This document shows positions 25,750 through 36,789 of a DNA stretch of 64,000 nt, piece after piece. The DNA is taken from contig CAJVZZ010000004.1 in assembly GCA_913020435.1 (NCBI GenBank), forward strand, positions 62,001 through 126,000, read 5' to 3'. Each line of letters begins with the position of its first letter. Position 1 is the stretch's first letter. A program made the position numbers and the translations under genes. The notes beneath the pieces were generated by a model. That model did no database searches. It was not told the origin of the DNA and worked only from the letters and a program-made list of their open reading frames with translations. Origin of the DNA: an uncultured Flavobacteriales bacterium. Its GTDB lineage: Bacteria; Bacteroidota; Bacteroidia; Flavobacteriales_G; Salibacteraceae.

Positions 25750-26309
25750 TCGTATTGGTATCCGCCATTTTCACTGGCGTCTCCGTCAACACCTAGGCCA
25801 ACAACCAGACGGTTCACGAAGTTAAAATACGAGATAATCATATGAGCATCTAATACTGCTCTATCACCTAAGCCGTTATCTTTTATGCGTCTTATCAACT
25901 CTTCTTTGCCACTAAAAGCAGGTTTGATAGTCAATTGTTCACTTAACAGACACAGCAGCAAATCTTGATCGGATAAACCCGCTTTGGTGTAATCTCTTAA
26001 AAAGAGTCCCAAACGTTTATTGTCTTTCCAAAAGTGATTTAAAGCCTCACTGTGGTGTTTTACGCAGTACATGCAAGAATTACAAATACTTACCACAACA
26101 CCAATCATTTCACGTTGCTCACGTTTTAATGGCGACTTTCCATACATAAGGTGTACATACAAATCCATATGACGGATAACTCCCTCGGGGTCAAGGCTCT
26201 GTATCTTATGAAGCTCTGCTAATTTACCCCGAGTTTGAATCAAATGATCGTAAACTTCCTTGAGTTTTCCTTCCGCGTCTTCGTAGTCAACAGTTTCTAT
26301 GTAAGCCAT
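25746..26309 (-). CDS. AhpD/carboxymuconolactone decarboxylase-like peroxidase-related protein
   Basis: A 187-aa helical protein. The redox pair is in SICNSCMYCVKHHSEAL (Cys-x-x-Cys plus His, about residues 80-95), as in alkylhydroperoxidase D-like peroxidase-related proteins. The N-terminal YEDAEGKLKEVYDHLIQTRG segment and the REQREMIGVVVS helix before the cysteines fit the family. It is cytoplasmic and likely acts in peroxide or thiol metabolism. The stop overlaps the stop of the convergent propeller gene by three bases. Confidence 0.88.
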   Translation of the reverse strand: MAYIETVDYEDAEGKLKEVYDHLIQTRGKLAELHKIQSLDPEGVIRHMDLYVHLMYGKSPLKREQREMIGVVVSICNSCMYCVKHHSEALNHFWKDNKRLGLFLRDYTKAGLSDQDLLLCLLSEQLTIKPAFSGKEELIRRIKDNGLGDRAVLDAHMIISYFNFVNRLVVGLGVDGDASENGGYQYD

Positions 26310-26502
26310 AAATAAATTTAAGAATGGAAAATTAGTTATTTATTTTTTGAATGCATAACTCATTTCGCACGTTTATTTAATCAAAAAGTAACGATATATG
26401 ACGGTCTAGGTTCATTAAATGCTTTTTAAGTGTTGTTTTACAATTTCTAAAAAAGTTCAGATAAATGAGTTTTTAGGAGTGGAACCCTGCTTTATATCGC
26501 AT

Positions 26503-26536
26503 AAAAAAAGGGGTGATAATATCACCCCTTTTTTCT
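26503..26536. terminator. Rho-independent terminator downstream of azurin
   Basis: AAAAAAAGGGGTGAT, loop AAT, ATCACCCCTTTTTT forms a perfect stem with A and T runs at both ends. It sits just after the azurin stop on the minus strand. Confidence 0.92.
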
Positions 26537-26557
26537 AATGTATCTGTCTTTATAATG

Positions 26558-27082
26558 CTATTGCACGACCAGTTTTCCACTCATCATGCCTACATGACCT
26601 GGAAAAGAACAAATAAAATCATATGATCCTTTTGCAGGAGCATCAAATTCAATAGTCACTTCTTCACCACCACCGATAGTTTTGGTATTTGCTATCACAT
26701 TTTCTTTCATTTCAGGTGCGATATAGCCTGTTTCTTTAGCTCCAATAGAAGCTTCAGCAAATGCATTTTTATCAGTTCCTTTTTTGAGCAATACCCAATT
26801 GTGACCCATTGACTCAACCGGCAATTCACCTACATTTTTCAATGTTAACTTTATCTTTTGACCTGCATACACTTTCATTCGCTTAGTGTTGTATTTCATT
26901 TGATCATTTCCTTCAATAACAAGTTCTGCTATTTCTGGTATGTCAGCTGACTTTGAGCTTTCTTCTGGTCCAGTTTGTAATTGAATTTTCTTTTCAGCTG
27001 GTGCTTTTACATCACCGCCTCCATCACCACAACTCGCTAATAATATAACTGAGCAACCTAATAATAATCCTATTTTTTTCAT
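26558..27082 (-). CDS. Azurin, lipid-anchored blue copper protein
   Basis: A 174-aa type I copper protein that transfers electrons in the cell envelope. The four copper ligands are His94 (SMGHNWVL), Cys158, His163 (FICSFPGHVG) and Met167 with azurin spacing. The mature part begins as a lipoprotein (VILLASCGDGGG, lipidated Cys 18) with a charged linker, so it is tethered to the membrane rather than soluble. I chose ATG 27082; an upstream ATG at 27133 is in frame but would place non-signal residues before the lipoprotein signal. It has its own terminator. Confidence 0.93.
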   Translation of the reverse strand: MKKIGLLLGCSVILLASCGDGGGDVKAPAEKKIQLQTGPEESSKSADIPEIAELVIEGNDQMKYNTKRMKVYAGQKIKLTLKNVGELPVESMGHNWVLLKKGTDKNAFAEASIGAKETGYIAPEMKENVIANTKTIGGGEEVTIEFDAPAKGSYDFICSFPGHVGMMSGKLVVQ

Positions 27083-27835
27083 CTTTATATCTTTTGTAGT
27101 TATAACAAATTGTGGGGCAAATAGTTTTTTCAAATTGTCATTATTTAATGGAGATGCTGCTGGTGATTTCCTGAACCTTCTTAGAAATTCAAAATCCAGT
27201 TTCCCTCAGTTATTTGAACTGTTTGATTGATAGGTGTTTTACTGAAAATGCTTTTGTTAAAATCCTTGGTTTGGCCAATGCTATTTCTAGACTTATGATA
27301 CTGTTGATTTTCCTTGTTCCCATTTCTTGCTGAATGAAAATACCAATAAAACTGCCTCCGTTATTGATAAAGCCTCTTTTGGGATTTACAGATGAAGAAT
27401 CAGATGCTCCCTTACTAATTCTTAGGTCTGTAAACTAAACATTATCAAAGTCGCCGTAATAGGCATCCCCGGAGAAAAAGACTTCATATAATCCATTAAG
27501 AATGGGTAATATAAGTGTCTAGATTTTCTAGGATAGAGGAGGTAAGTAAGTCTTGTAATTATTGTCCCTTCGAGTGTTTTGAGAGGAACGAACAAAAAGT
27601 ATCGAGAAGCTCTTATTTAATCTAAAAAAAACATTTTTTTAAGATACAGAAGCTTAGGAATTCTGGATTTAGAAATTACCCCAATACTTGATTTATCAAA
27701 CTCACACTAAAATCGTCAGCAAAAACCAACCTATAAACTCTTTAAAAAGTTAATTCTTGCGTTGGAATTTCTTTGTGTTGTTCTGCTATTCAACCTCCAC
27801 TTTGCGCATGGAAACTATTCATTTAATTTTCAGGA
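27083..27835. other. Long spacer with degraded minus-strand coding remnant
   Basis: On the minus strand between about 27520 and 27225 a frame reads LYEVFFSGDAYYGDFDNV, a TAG, FTDLRISKGASDSS, PKRGFINNGGSFIGIFI and SIISLEIALAKP before a stop. The sequence has protein-like composition but is broken by a stop, has no start and matches no family I can name. At 27563-27612 lies a short repeat (TGTCCCTTCGAGTG...GTATCGAGAAG) of a type often scattered in Bacteroidota. The remainder shows nothing. Confidence 0.4.
27563..27612. repeat. Dispersed TTCGAGTGTTTTGAGAGGAACGA-type element
   Basis: Begins TGTCCCTTCGAGTGTTTTG, continues GAGAGGAACGAACAAAAAG and ends TATCGAGAAGCTC. It resembles a short repeat seen between genes in many environmental Bacteroidota; a partial right end (CGTATCGAGAAGCTG) also occurs near 12476. 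Function unknown. Confidence 0.45.
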
Positions 27836-29305
27836 TTGTTTGCCCAAATTATACTTTATTTCAAAAGTAGTGGACTATCAATTCAGAAATACTCACTTTT
27901 GAGCACTGTGAATATCCTGAAAGAAAATACAATCACTCTAGCTATAGCGACGCTTTGCGCGGTCTATTTTGGCTATTATTTGTCGGTTATGAACTGGACT
28001 TCGGGAGGAGGAGATACTTACACGCATTTCCTATTTGCTAAATATGCCTTTCAACATCCCGAAAATTTTGTGAACCATTGGGGAAAACCTTTCTTCACAT
28101 TGTTGGCTGCACCATTTGCACAGTTGGGTTTAAAAGGAGTAGAAGCAATGAACATCGGTTGCGGAATTCTTGCGGGAATTTTTGCTGCATTGACGGCCAG
28201 AAGTTTGGGTTATAAGTTTAATTTTTTGGCTGTTGTTTTTACCGTTTTCGCTCCGGTTATGTACAACGGAATCTTCAGTTCATTGACAGAACCTATCGCA
28301 GCATTAGTGCTAATTTCTGGCGTGTATTTTTATTCAATTAAAAGATTTGATTTGGGAAGTTTAATATTCTCTTTTTTAATACTTTGCAGAACTGAAATAT
28401 TTATATTTTACCCGTTGTTTGTGTTGTTTTTATGGTGGTCAAAATCACTAAAATCAGCTCCTTATTTAGCTGTGGGATTTGTTTTATACAGTTTTTTGGG
28501 CTGGCCTTTTTATGATGATCTATTTTGGATCATAACCAAACAACCTTACAATCCTAGTTCGTCTGCATATGGAAGTGGAGACTTTTGGCATTATGCCGAT
28601 TCCTACGATCAAGTTATTCATCAGTTATTGAGCCTTTTGTTGCTCATTAGTCTCATTCGTTTTCCTTTTGATCTATTTTTAAAACGTAAACAGATTACAG
28701 ATACACTAAAGTTGGAACTATTGGTATTAAGCTTGATTGTCAGTTTCTTTTTTGCGCATTCTTTTGTTTGGTGGCTCGGCGCCGGTGCATCTGCTGGCTT
28801 AGTAAGAGTAATGATGGTTATCGTTCCGTTAATTAGTTTGTTTGCGCTAAAAGCATTGCAGTGGGACAGGATTTTCGAAAAAAAGTGGGTCCAAGCATTA
28901 GTTTCGATTGCTTGTATTGCTATTATGGTTGGTGTGGCAGAACATAAATACAATTTTCCAGTCAATGAAGATTTAGAAATCCGTACCATACGAAAACTAG
29001 ATAAAGCAGCTTTAGATAAAGAAAGAGCAGGAAACGACTTGTTCTATTATCATCCGTTTGCAGCAATACAACTAGACGCAAACCCTAAGGATACATTCGA
29101 AAAACGTTTCTATTTTAATGGAGAATTTAAAAGTATTTCTGATGTAAAAAAAGGCGACATATACCTGTGGGACAGTCACTTTGCAGTAAATGAAGGCGGT
29201 GTCAGTTTAGCTTTAATTGATACTCTTGGTTTTCAGTTAATTCAAGAACACGAAACCATATTAGAAGAGTATTCCTTCCAAGTCAAGGCTTTTAGGAAAT
29301 TGTGA
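27836..29305 (+). CDS. Multi-spanning membrane protein, GT-C glycosyltransferase-like
   Basis: Up to 489 aa with about ten hydrophobic segments. The first periplasmic loop NWTSGGGDTYTHFLFAKYAF carries acidic and polar residues after TM1, the place where GT-C lipid-linked sugar transferases keep their catalytic Asp. Other recognisable pieces are GKPFFTLLAAPF, FSSLTEPIAALVL, LILCRTEIFIFYPLF and a short soluble C-terminus (about 390-489). The ORF opens at a TTG (27836); TTG 27899 or GTG 27908 (VNILKENTI) are alternatives. No named family matched; the Dol-P-Man/mannosyltransferase group is the nearest by layout. Confidence 0.7.
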   Translation: MFAQIILYFKSSGLSIQKYSLLSTVNILKENTITLAIATLCAVYFGYYLSVMNWTSGGGDTYTHFLFAKYAFQHPENFVNHWGKPFFTLLAAPFAQLGLKGVEAMNIGCGILAGIFAALTARSLGYKFNFLAVVFTVFAPVMYNGIFSSLTEPIAALVLISGVYFYSIKRFDLGSLIFSFLILCRTEIFIFYPLFVLFLWWSKSLKSAPYLAVGFVLYSFLGWPFYDDLFWIITKQPYNPSSSAYGSGDFWHYADSYDQVIHQLLSLLLLISLIRFPFDLFLKRKQITDTLKLELLVLSLIVSFFFAHSFVWWLGAGASAGLVRVMMVIVPLISLFALKALQWDRIFEKKWVQALVSIACIAIMVGVAEHKYNFPVNEDLEIRTIRKLDKAALDKERAGNDLFYYHPFAAIQLDANPKDTFEKRFYFNGEFKSISDVKKGDIYLWDSHFAVNEGGVSLALIDTLGFQLIQEHETILEEYSFQVKAFRKL

Positions 29306-29322
29306 TAAATCAACAATCAACA

Positions 29323-29676
29323 TCATCCTTCATAAATAGCTCCAGAAGTAGGCGTTTCTTTCAGTTCCAATTTCTTCAACATTGATAATGCTGGTTTAAT
29401 CTGATTCCAAATCCATACCACCAAAACCTCAGAAGTAGGGTTTTCGAGTCCTTTGATGTCGTTGAGGTAATTATGATCCATTTGGTTTAAAACGGGCTTC
29501 ATTGCCGCTTTAACTTCGCTAAAATCCATAACCCAGCCCAGCTTTTCGTCCAAATCGCCTTCGAGATAAACCGTTAAATGATAGGTATGTCCGTGCAAAT
29601 TTTTGCATTTATGTCCTTCAGGAACATTTGGCAATTGGTGCGCCGAATCAAAAGTAAATTGCTTGTAAATCAACAT
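29323..29676 (-). CDS. queD: 6-carboxy-5,6,7,8-tetrahydropterin synthase (QueD/PTPS family)
   Basis: A 117-aa T-fold enzyme of the queuosine/pterin pathway. Zinc ligands are His13 (FDSAHQL), His28 and His30 (NLHGHTY), with catalytic Cys24 in KCKNLHGH. Later signatures are WVMDFSEVK, MDHNYLND, PTSEVL and ELKETPTSGA. It is 18 bp upstream of menB's stop in the same direction and could be cotranscribed; no other queuosine gene is nearby. Confidence 0.94.
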   Translation of the reverse strand: MLIYKQFTFDSAHQLPNVPEGHKCKNLHGHTYHLTVYLEGDLDEKLGWVMDFSEVKAAMKPVLNQMDHNYLNDIKGLENPTSEVLVVWIWNQIKPALSMLKKLELKETPTSGAIYEG

Positions 29677-29694
29677 AATACGATCAGGTTATTA

Positions 29695-30537
29695 TTAAGG
29701 AATCCATTTTATGTTGGTGAAATCTGGTTTTCTTTTTTCTAGGAATGCATTGCGTCCTTCTTTAGCTTCATCAGTCATGTAGGCTAAGCGAGTAGCTTCT
29801 CCAGCAAAAACTTGTTGTCCAACCATACCGTCGTCGGTAAGATTAAAAGCAAATTTGAGCATCTTTATTGAAGTAGGCGATTTTTCTAAAATCTCTTGTG
29901 CCCAGTTATAGGCTTCTTCTTCGAGCTTTTCGTGAGGAATAACAGCGTTAACCATTCCCATGTCAAAAGCTTCTCGAGCACTGTAGTTTCTGCCTAAAAA
30001 GAAGATTTCTCTTGCTCGTTTCTGACCAACCATTTTTGCTAAGTAAGCAGATCCATAACCGCCGTCGAAGCTGGTAACATCAGCATCGGTTTGTTTGAAA
30101 ATAGCGTGTTCTTCACTGGCTAAGGTCAAGTCGCAAACAGTATGCAAACTATGACCACCACCAACAGCCCAACCTGGAACGACAGCGATAACCACTTTTG
30201 GCATAAAACGAATCAAACGTTGAACCTCCAAAATATTCAATCTTGGCATTCCATCATCATCAACGTAACCCTGATGTCCACGTGCGTTTTGATCGCCTCC
30301 ACTGCAAAAAGAATAGATACCGTCTTTCGTAGAAGGCCCCTCAGCAGATAGCAAGACAACGCCAATATTTACATCTTCACGAGCGTCAAGAAGTGCTTTG
30401 TATAATTCACCAACCGTTTTTGGGCGAAATGCATTACGAACATTAGGACGATTAAAGGCAATTCGAGCAACAGAACCACTTTTTCGATACGTGATATCCT
30501 CAAATTCCGTTACGGTTTTCCAATCTGCTTTAGACAT
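29695..30537 (-). CDS. menB: 1,4-dihydroxy-2-naphthoyl-CoA synthase
   Basis: A 280-aa crotonase-fold enzyme that closes the second ring of menaquinone from O-succinylbenzoyl-CoA. Visible features are the oxyanion-hole strand GIYSFCSGGDQNARG (about 76-90), the second oxyanion loop VPGWAVGGGHSLH, and the MenB-specific FKQTDADVTSFDGGYGSAYLAKMVG with the Asp near the active site. It is eight bases downstream of the isocitrate dehydrogenase stop. No other men gene is in the window. Confidence 0.96.
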   Translation of the reverse strand: MSKADWKTVTEFEDITYRKSGSVARIAFNRPNVRNAFRPKTVGELYKALLDAREDVNIGVVLLSAEGPSTKDGIYSFCSGGDQNARGHQGYVDDDGMPRLNILEVQRLIRFMPKVVIAVVPGWAVGGGHSLHTVCDLTLASEEHAIFKQTDADVTSFDGGYGSAYLAKMVGQKRAREIFFLGRNYSAREAFDMGMVNAVIPHEKLEEEAYNWAQEILEKSPTSIKMLKFAFNLTDDGMVGQQVFAGEATRLAYMTDEAKEGRNAFLEKRKPDFTNIKWIP

Positions 30538-30545
30538 AGTTTTTC

Positions 30546-33088
<2,543 letters not shown>

Positions 33089-33580
33089 ATGCTTATGAAA
33101 GCGGAATACAAACTTCAAATAGAAAGATCAAAATCAAACCGTAAAAAGGTCAAGGTTAAGCTGGATAGTTTAAAAACAAAAGCTTCAGAAGCGGTGGATA
33201 ATCACATTCATCAATTACACGATAGAGCCTTCGAGAACATTGATTGTTTGCAATGTGCTAATTGCTGTAAAACCACTAGTCCAATTTTTGAGCAAGCAGA
33301 TATTGATCGTATTTCTAAAAGTATAAAATTACCTGTGGGGAAATTTATCACCAGCTATTTACAAATGGATGAAGATGGTGATTTTGTTTTGCAATCAGCA
33401 CCTTGTGCGTTTTTGAATACCGATAACACCTGCAAGATTTATGATGTTCGACCAAAGGCGTGTGCCGAATACCCACATACGAATAGAAAGAAAATGAAAG
33501 AGATTTTGGATATTACTTTTGAAAATGCCATGGTCTGCCCTGCGGTGAGCTTTATAACTGACCGAATTAAGTTGGATTAA
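33089..33580 (+). CDS. YkgJ family cysteine-cluster protein (zinc/iron-chelating domain)
   Basis: A 163-aa protein with an amphipathic, lysine-rich N-terminal helix (about 1-50) followed by the CxxC cluster domain: DCLQCANCCKTTSP (about 52-65), APCAFLNTDNTCKIYDVRPKAC (about 111-132) and MVCPAV. This Cys pattern binds a metal centre, probably an Fe-S cluster or Zn. It is plus-strand, with the 3' end overlapping the convergent response regulator by 14 bases. Function in the cell is unknown. Confidence 0.9.
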   Translation: MLMKAEYKLQIERSKSNRKKVKVKLDSLKTKASEAVDNHIHQLHDRAFENIDCLQCANCCKTTSPIFEQADIDRISKSIKLPVGKFITSYLQMDEDGDFVLQSAPCAFLNTDNTCKIYDVRPKACAEYPHTNRKKMKEILDITFENAMVCPAVSFITDRIKLD

Positions 33581-33953
33581 TGTCCTTCTGAAGGAATTTT
33601 ATTTTACTAATTGTTAGTGGTTTAGTAATAAAACCTTCTACTAATCCATGTTTTTCTGACCGGTTTATATCATCAGGACTAACCGAAGAGGTAAGCATAA
33701 ATATTCTAGGTTTAAAATCATTGTAATCCTGCGATAATAAATCTAGAAATTCCCAACCACCCATCAAAGGCATATTGATATCAAGAAAAATTACTTCAGG
33801 GAAACTAGCGTTTGAACTTAAAAACTTTTCATTTGCTTCATGGCCATTTGTTGCAACCATTAAGTTTTTTGTTAGATTGGTTCTACCAATCAACTTGGTA
33901 TTAATCAAGTTTTGAATAGGATCATCGTCAATTAGAAGTATGCTCGAGTACAT
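33567..33953 (-). CDS. Single-domain response regulator (receiver domain)
   Basis: A 128-aa CheY-like receiver. Acidic pocket LLIDDDP is at residues 6-12, the phospho-acceptor Asp58 in FLDINMPLMGG, switch Thr/Ser in MLTSS (about 87-91) and Lys in FITKPL (about 109). There is no output domain. I use ATG 33953 since the upstream extension to 33986 (MYIRVESHKHT) has no domain homology. No kinase is next to it, so it must be fed by a distant one. It overlaps the convergent YkgJ-type gene. Confidence 0.92.
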   Translation of the reverse strand: MYSSILLIDDDPIQNLINTKLIGRTNLTKNLMVATNGHEANEKFLSSNASFPEVIFLDINMPLMGGWEFLDLLSQDYNDFKPRIFMLTSSVSPDDINRSEKHGLVEGFITKPLTISKIKFLQKDINPT

Positions 33954-34042
33954 TGTATGTTTGTGAGATTCTACACGAATATACAACGCTTGAGAAACAT
34001 AAAAGTTGATAAATTTAAAAACTACTTTTTCAGTTTAAATTC

Positions 34043-34050
34043 TACTTTTG
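34043..34050 (+). promoter_or_regulatory. -7 box TACTTTTG of the cobalamin operon
   Basis: TACTTTTG fits TAnnTTTG and sits just upstream of the riboswitch aptamer, so transcription likely starts about seven bases later. No clear TTG box at 17-23 bp was found. Confidence 0.55.
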
Positions 34051-34054
34051 CAGC

Positions 34055-34262
34055 GCTATTGGTTCTCAACTTGGAATTCACCAAGAAGAGTGAAAAGGGA
34101 ATTCGGTGTAACTCCGATACTGTTCCCGCAGCTGTAAGGTTCTATAAAGGCTTTTGTCTACAGTCACTTCCGAGAAAAGGAGGGAAGATGCAAAAGTGAA
34201 CCGAGTCAGAAGACCTGCCACCGGCTATTGTGCAAGGAAGTTCCGGGATAGGATAACCTTCT
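34055..34262 (+). ncRNA. Cobalamin riboswitch
   Basis: The conserved B12 aptamer segments appear in order: GAAAAGGGAATTCGGTGTAA, CTCCGATACTGTTCCCGCAG, CTGTAAGG, later GGAGGGAAGATGC, and the B12 box AGTCAGAAGACCTGCC (about 34204-34219). Downstream, GGAAGTTCCGGGATAGGATA can pair with the upstream region as the expression platform before the ATG at 34283. It should repress the operon when adenosylcobalamin or another corrinoid is abundant. The 80-codon frame across this region (33957-34199) is a by-product. Confidence 0.95.
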
Positions 34263-34282
34263 AACTGTATTATTCATATAAA

Positions 34283-35809
34283 ATGAAGAAGAGAATTATT
34301 GGATCATTCCTAACCTTAGGATTGATATGTGCTATTTCAATAGCAAAAGGACAAACAGTTTCAAATTTTGAAAACGTTTTGACTGGTGGAGATTCCACTT
34401 GGAACGGTTCAGATTTAAGCAGTGGAGTAGTAAACGGAGCAGGTTTCTTCCTTAACGATCATAATCCTAGATGGGGGAGTTGGAGTGGTTTTTCAATATC
34501 TAAAACCACAGATACCGTTACTGGAGGTTGGGCAAATCAGTATTCATCAATTTCTGGAAATGGAGCAAACAACTCAGCTGCATATGCGGTTTCCTACAGC
34601 AATTCAACTGTTATGTTTACACATTCTGCCGGTGGAGATTCTATTGAAGGATTGAGTATTAACAATTCAACCTACGCATACAGAAACATGCAAACAGGAG
34701 ATGCATTCACAAAGAAATTTGGAGGAACGACGGGCAACGACCCTGATTTCCTTACAGTTACTTTTTTTGGTTATGGTGCTGATTACGAGCTGACTGATAG
34801 TGTTGTTTTCTACTTGGCAGACTTTAGGGATGCGAATAATGCCAATGATTATTTGGTAAAAGATTGGACATGGGTAGACCTGTCTTCTTTAGGCCGTATC
34901 CGATATTTAGATATGGAGTTTAACTCTTCTGATGTAGGTCAATTTGGGATTAATACACCTACTTACGCTTGTATCGATAGCCTAGTTTATAAAAACTCTT
35001 CAACTTTATTTCAACCTTTAGCCTCAGAGCTTGATTATCAAGTTGGTTATAATTCTGCAGTTGCTAATTATAATGTTACTAAACACAGTTTAAATCCTGG
35101 TAATACAGTTGCTGCTTTAACTGCAACACTTGTTGATCAGCCTAGTAATGGAAAGGCGGTTTTGATAAATGATTCATTGATCTCTTACAAACCAACTGCT
35201 AGTTTTAATGGATACGATACTGTTTGGTTTTCGATTTGTAATCAGGGAAACATCTGTGATACAAGTTGGATTGAATTTTTGGTTAATGATGCTCCAATTG
35301 CTGCTAACGATACTTTTACTAGAGGTGGAGACGGGGTGCTTGAATTGGATATCTTGGCTAACGATTGGGATGAGCAAATCGCTAACTTAAGAGTCAGTTT
35401 ATTGGATACTACAAAAAATGGCAATGTATCTATAGTTGCCAATAAACTAGAATACATAGCGAATACCGATTTTGAAGGTTTAGATACTTGTAGTTACCTC
35501 ATTTGCGATCTTTATGGGTATTGTGATACTGGCTATGTGTATATGAAGATTCAGAATGTAGTAGGTGTCTCTGAGATTTCTATTCGTTCAATTTCATTTT
35601 ATCCTAATCCAACTAACGGTATTGTTAGAATTAGTGGGTTATCTGATGAAATTAGTGCTGTCAAGGTTATCAATATTCGTGGAGAAGCCATCGAAATTCC
35701 TTTGAATACTAAAAATGAAGTAGATTTATCAGACGCTAGCAGTGGTGTTTATTTTATGACTGTAACAACGTCGAACAAAACGATAACCAAGCGCATTATT
35801 AAACTGTGA
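34283..35809 (+). CDS. DUF4465 surface protein with T9SS sorting domain
   Basis: A 508-aa secreted protein. Signal peptide (GLICAISIAKGQ) is followed by a DUF4465 domain (about 25-235): FENVLTGGDSTWNGSDLSSG, WGSWSGFSISKTTDT, GGWANQYSSISG and LADFRDANN. Two Ig-like cadherin-type units follow (about 250-425; NDAPIAANDTF, DILANDWDE). The C-terminus is a T9SS type A sorting domain starting ISFYPNPTNGIVRIS (about 435) and ending TITKRIIKL. It is the first gene after the cobalamin riboswitch, so it probably binds or scavenges corrinoids at the surface; Bacteroides encodes surface B12-binding proteins in similar loci. Confidence 0.9.
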   Translation: MKKRIIGSFLTLGLICAISIAKGQTVSNFENVLTGGDSTWNGSDLSSGVVNGAGFFLNDHNPRWGSWSGFSISKTTDTVTGGWANQYSSISGNGANNSAAYAVSYSNSTVMFTHSAGGDSIEGLSINNSTYAYRNMQTGDAFTKKFGGTTGNDPDFLTVTFFGYGADYELTDSVVFYLADFRDANNANDYLVKDWTWVDLSSLGRIRYLDMEFNSSDVGQFGINTPTYACIDSLVYKNSSTLFQPLASELDYQVGYNSAVANYNVTKHSLNPGNTVAALTATLVDQPSNGKAVLINDSLISYKPTASFNGYDTVWFSICNQGNICDTSWIEFLVNDAPIAANDTFTRGGDGVLELDILANDWDEQIANLRVSLLDTTKNGNVSIVANKLEYIANTDFEGLDTCSYLICDLYGYCDTGYVYMKIQNVVGVSEISIRSISFYPNPTNGIVRISGLSDEISAVKVINIRGEAIEIPLNTKNEVDLSDASSGVYFMTVTTSNKTITKRIIKL

Positions 35810-36789
35810 AGTTATTAATAGCATTTTTTGGACTTTTTTGCTCCGTAGGACTTTCCTACGGGCAAGGTCCTTATGCTCCTAATTCAGAAACAGCAGGCAC
35901 TGATGCTTTGCACTATACTAATAACAAGTTCATATCGTGGGCTTCAGATATTAAGGTAATTCGCGGATATCAGGATATAGCAAACAAGTTTCTTGGTACA
36001 GTCAACTTTGGCGAACCTATAAATGCTGTTGGAATGAGTAACAAAAGTGTTGTCAGTCTTGGTGATAGTGGTGTGGCTACTGTTTATTTTGAAGGGTATG
36101 TTTTAAATAAATCAGGTCCGGATTTCGCTGTTTTTGAAAACAGCTTTAATCATGAGTTTTTGGAATTGGCTTTTGTTGAAGTTAGTAAGGATGGAACAAA
36201 TTTTATACGTTTCCCAGCTTCTAGTGAAACCAGTTCAGTTACTCAGGTCGGTTCCTTTGATTTGTTAGATGCTACCAATATTGACAATTTAGCGGGCAAA
36301 TACAAAGTCCAATATGGAACGCCATTTGATTTAGACGATATTGGCATGGATTCCATACGTTATATCCGGATTGTGGATGTTGTGGGAAGTATCGATTCTA
36401 CAATTGGTTCAAAAGACGCTAAAGGTCGAATGATAAATGATCCATATCCAACCGATTTTCAAAACAATGGATTTTATACTGGAGGCTTTGATTTAGAGTC
36501 TGTTGGTTTGATTAATTACGAAGGTGAGATCTTCCTGGGAACTAATGAATTATCGGTACAAAAATCGAGAGTAAAAGTATATCCAAATCCTGCGATTTCT
36601 GCTTTAACGATTACAGTTGAAAAACAATCTGAAATTCAAATTCACGATATAAGTGGAAAATTGTGGTTTTCTCAGAGTATTAACTTCGGGTCTAATAACT
36701 TAGAATTAAGTGATTTGCCTCGAGGTTTGTATTCAATTTCTGTCCTAAACGAAGAGGAACATTTTGTTTCAAAATTGGTATTGCAATAG
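35806..36789 (+). CDS. T9SS-sorted surface protein of the B12 operon
   Basis: A 327-aa secreted protein with a signal peptide (FFGLFCSVGLSYGQ). The body has the pattern VSLGDSGVATVYF, SGPDFAVFENSFNHEFLELA, FVEVSKDGTNF, DLDDIGMDSIRYIRIVDVVG and GGFDLESVGLIN, a beta-sandwich layout shared with PEP-CTERM-like and discoidin-like surface proteins. The end is a T9SS type A sorting domain (VKVYPNPAISALTITVEK to SKLVLQ). It starts at GTG 35806, overlapping the TGA of the previous gene. Its place between two B12-related genes suggests corrinoid binding; family function unknown. Confidence 0.85.
   Translation: MKLLIAFFGLFCSVGLSYGQGPYAPNSETAGTDALHYTNNKFISWASDIKVIRGYQDIANKFLGTVNFGEPINAVGMSNKSVVSLGDSGVATVYFEGYVLNKSGPDFAVFENSFNHEFLELAFVEVSKDGTNFIRFPASSETSSVTQVGSFDLLDATNIDNLAGKYKVQYGTPFDLDDIGMDSIRYIRIVDVVGSIDSTIGSKDAKGRMINDPYPTDFQNNGFYTGGFDLESVGLINYEGEIFLGTNELSVQKSRVKVYPNPAISALTITVEKQSEIQIHDISGKLWFSQSINFGSNNLELSDLPRGLYSISVLNEEEHFVSKLVLQ

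Noticed and set aside
33957-34199. 80-codon plus-strand open frame
   Set aside because: It runs through the cobalamin riboswitch aptamer; the translation is only the conserved RNA elements read as codons.
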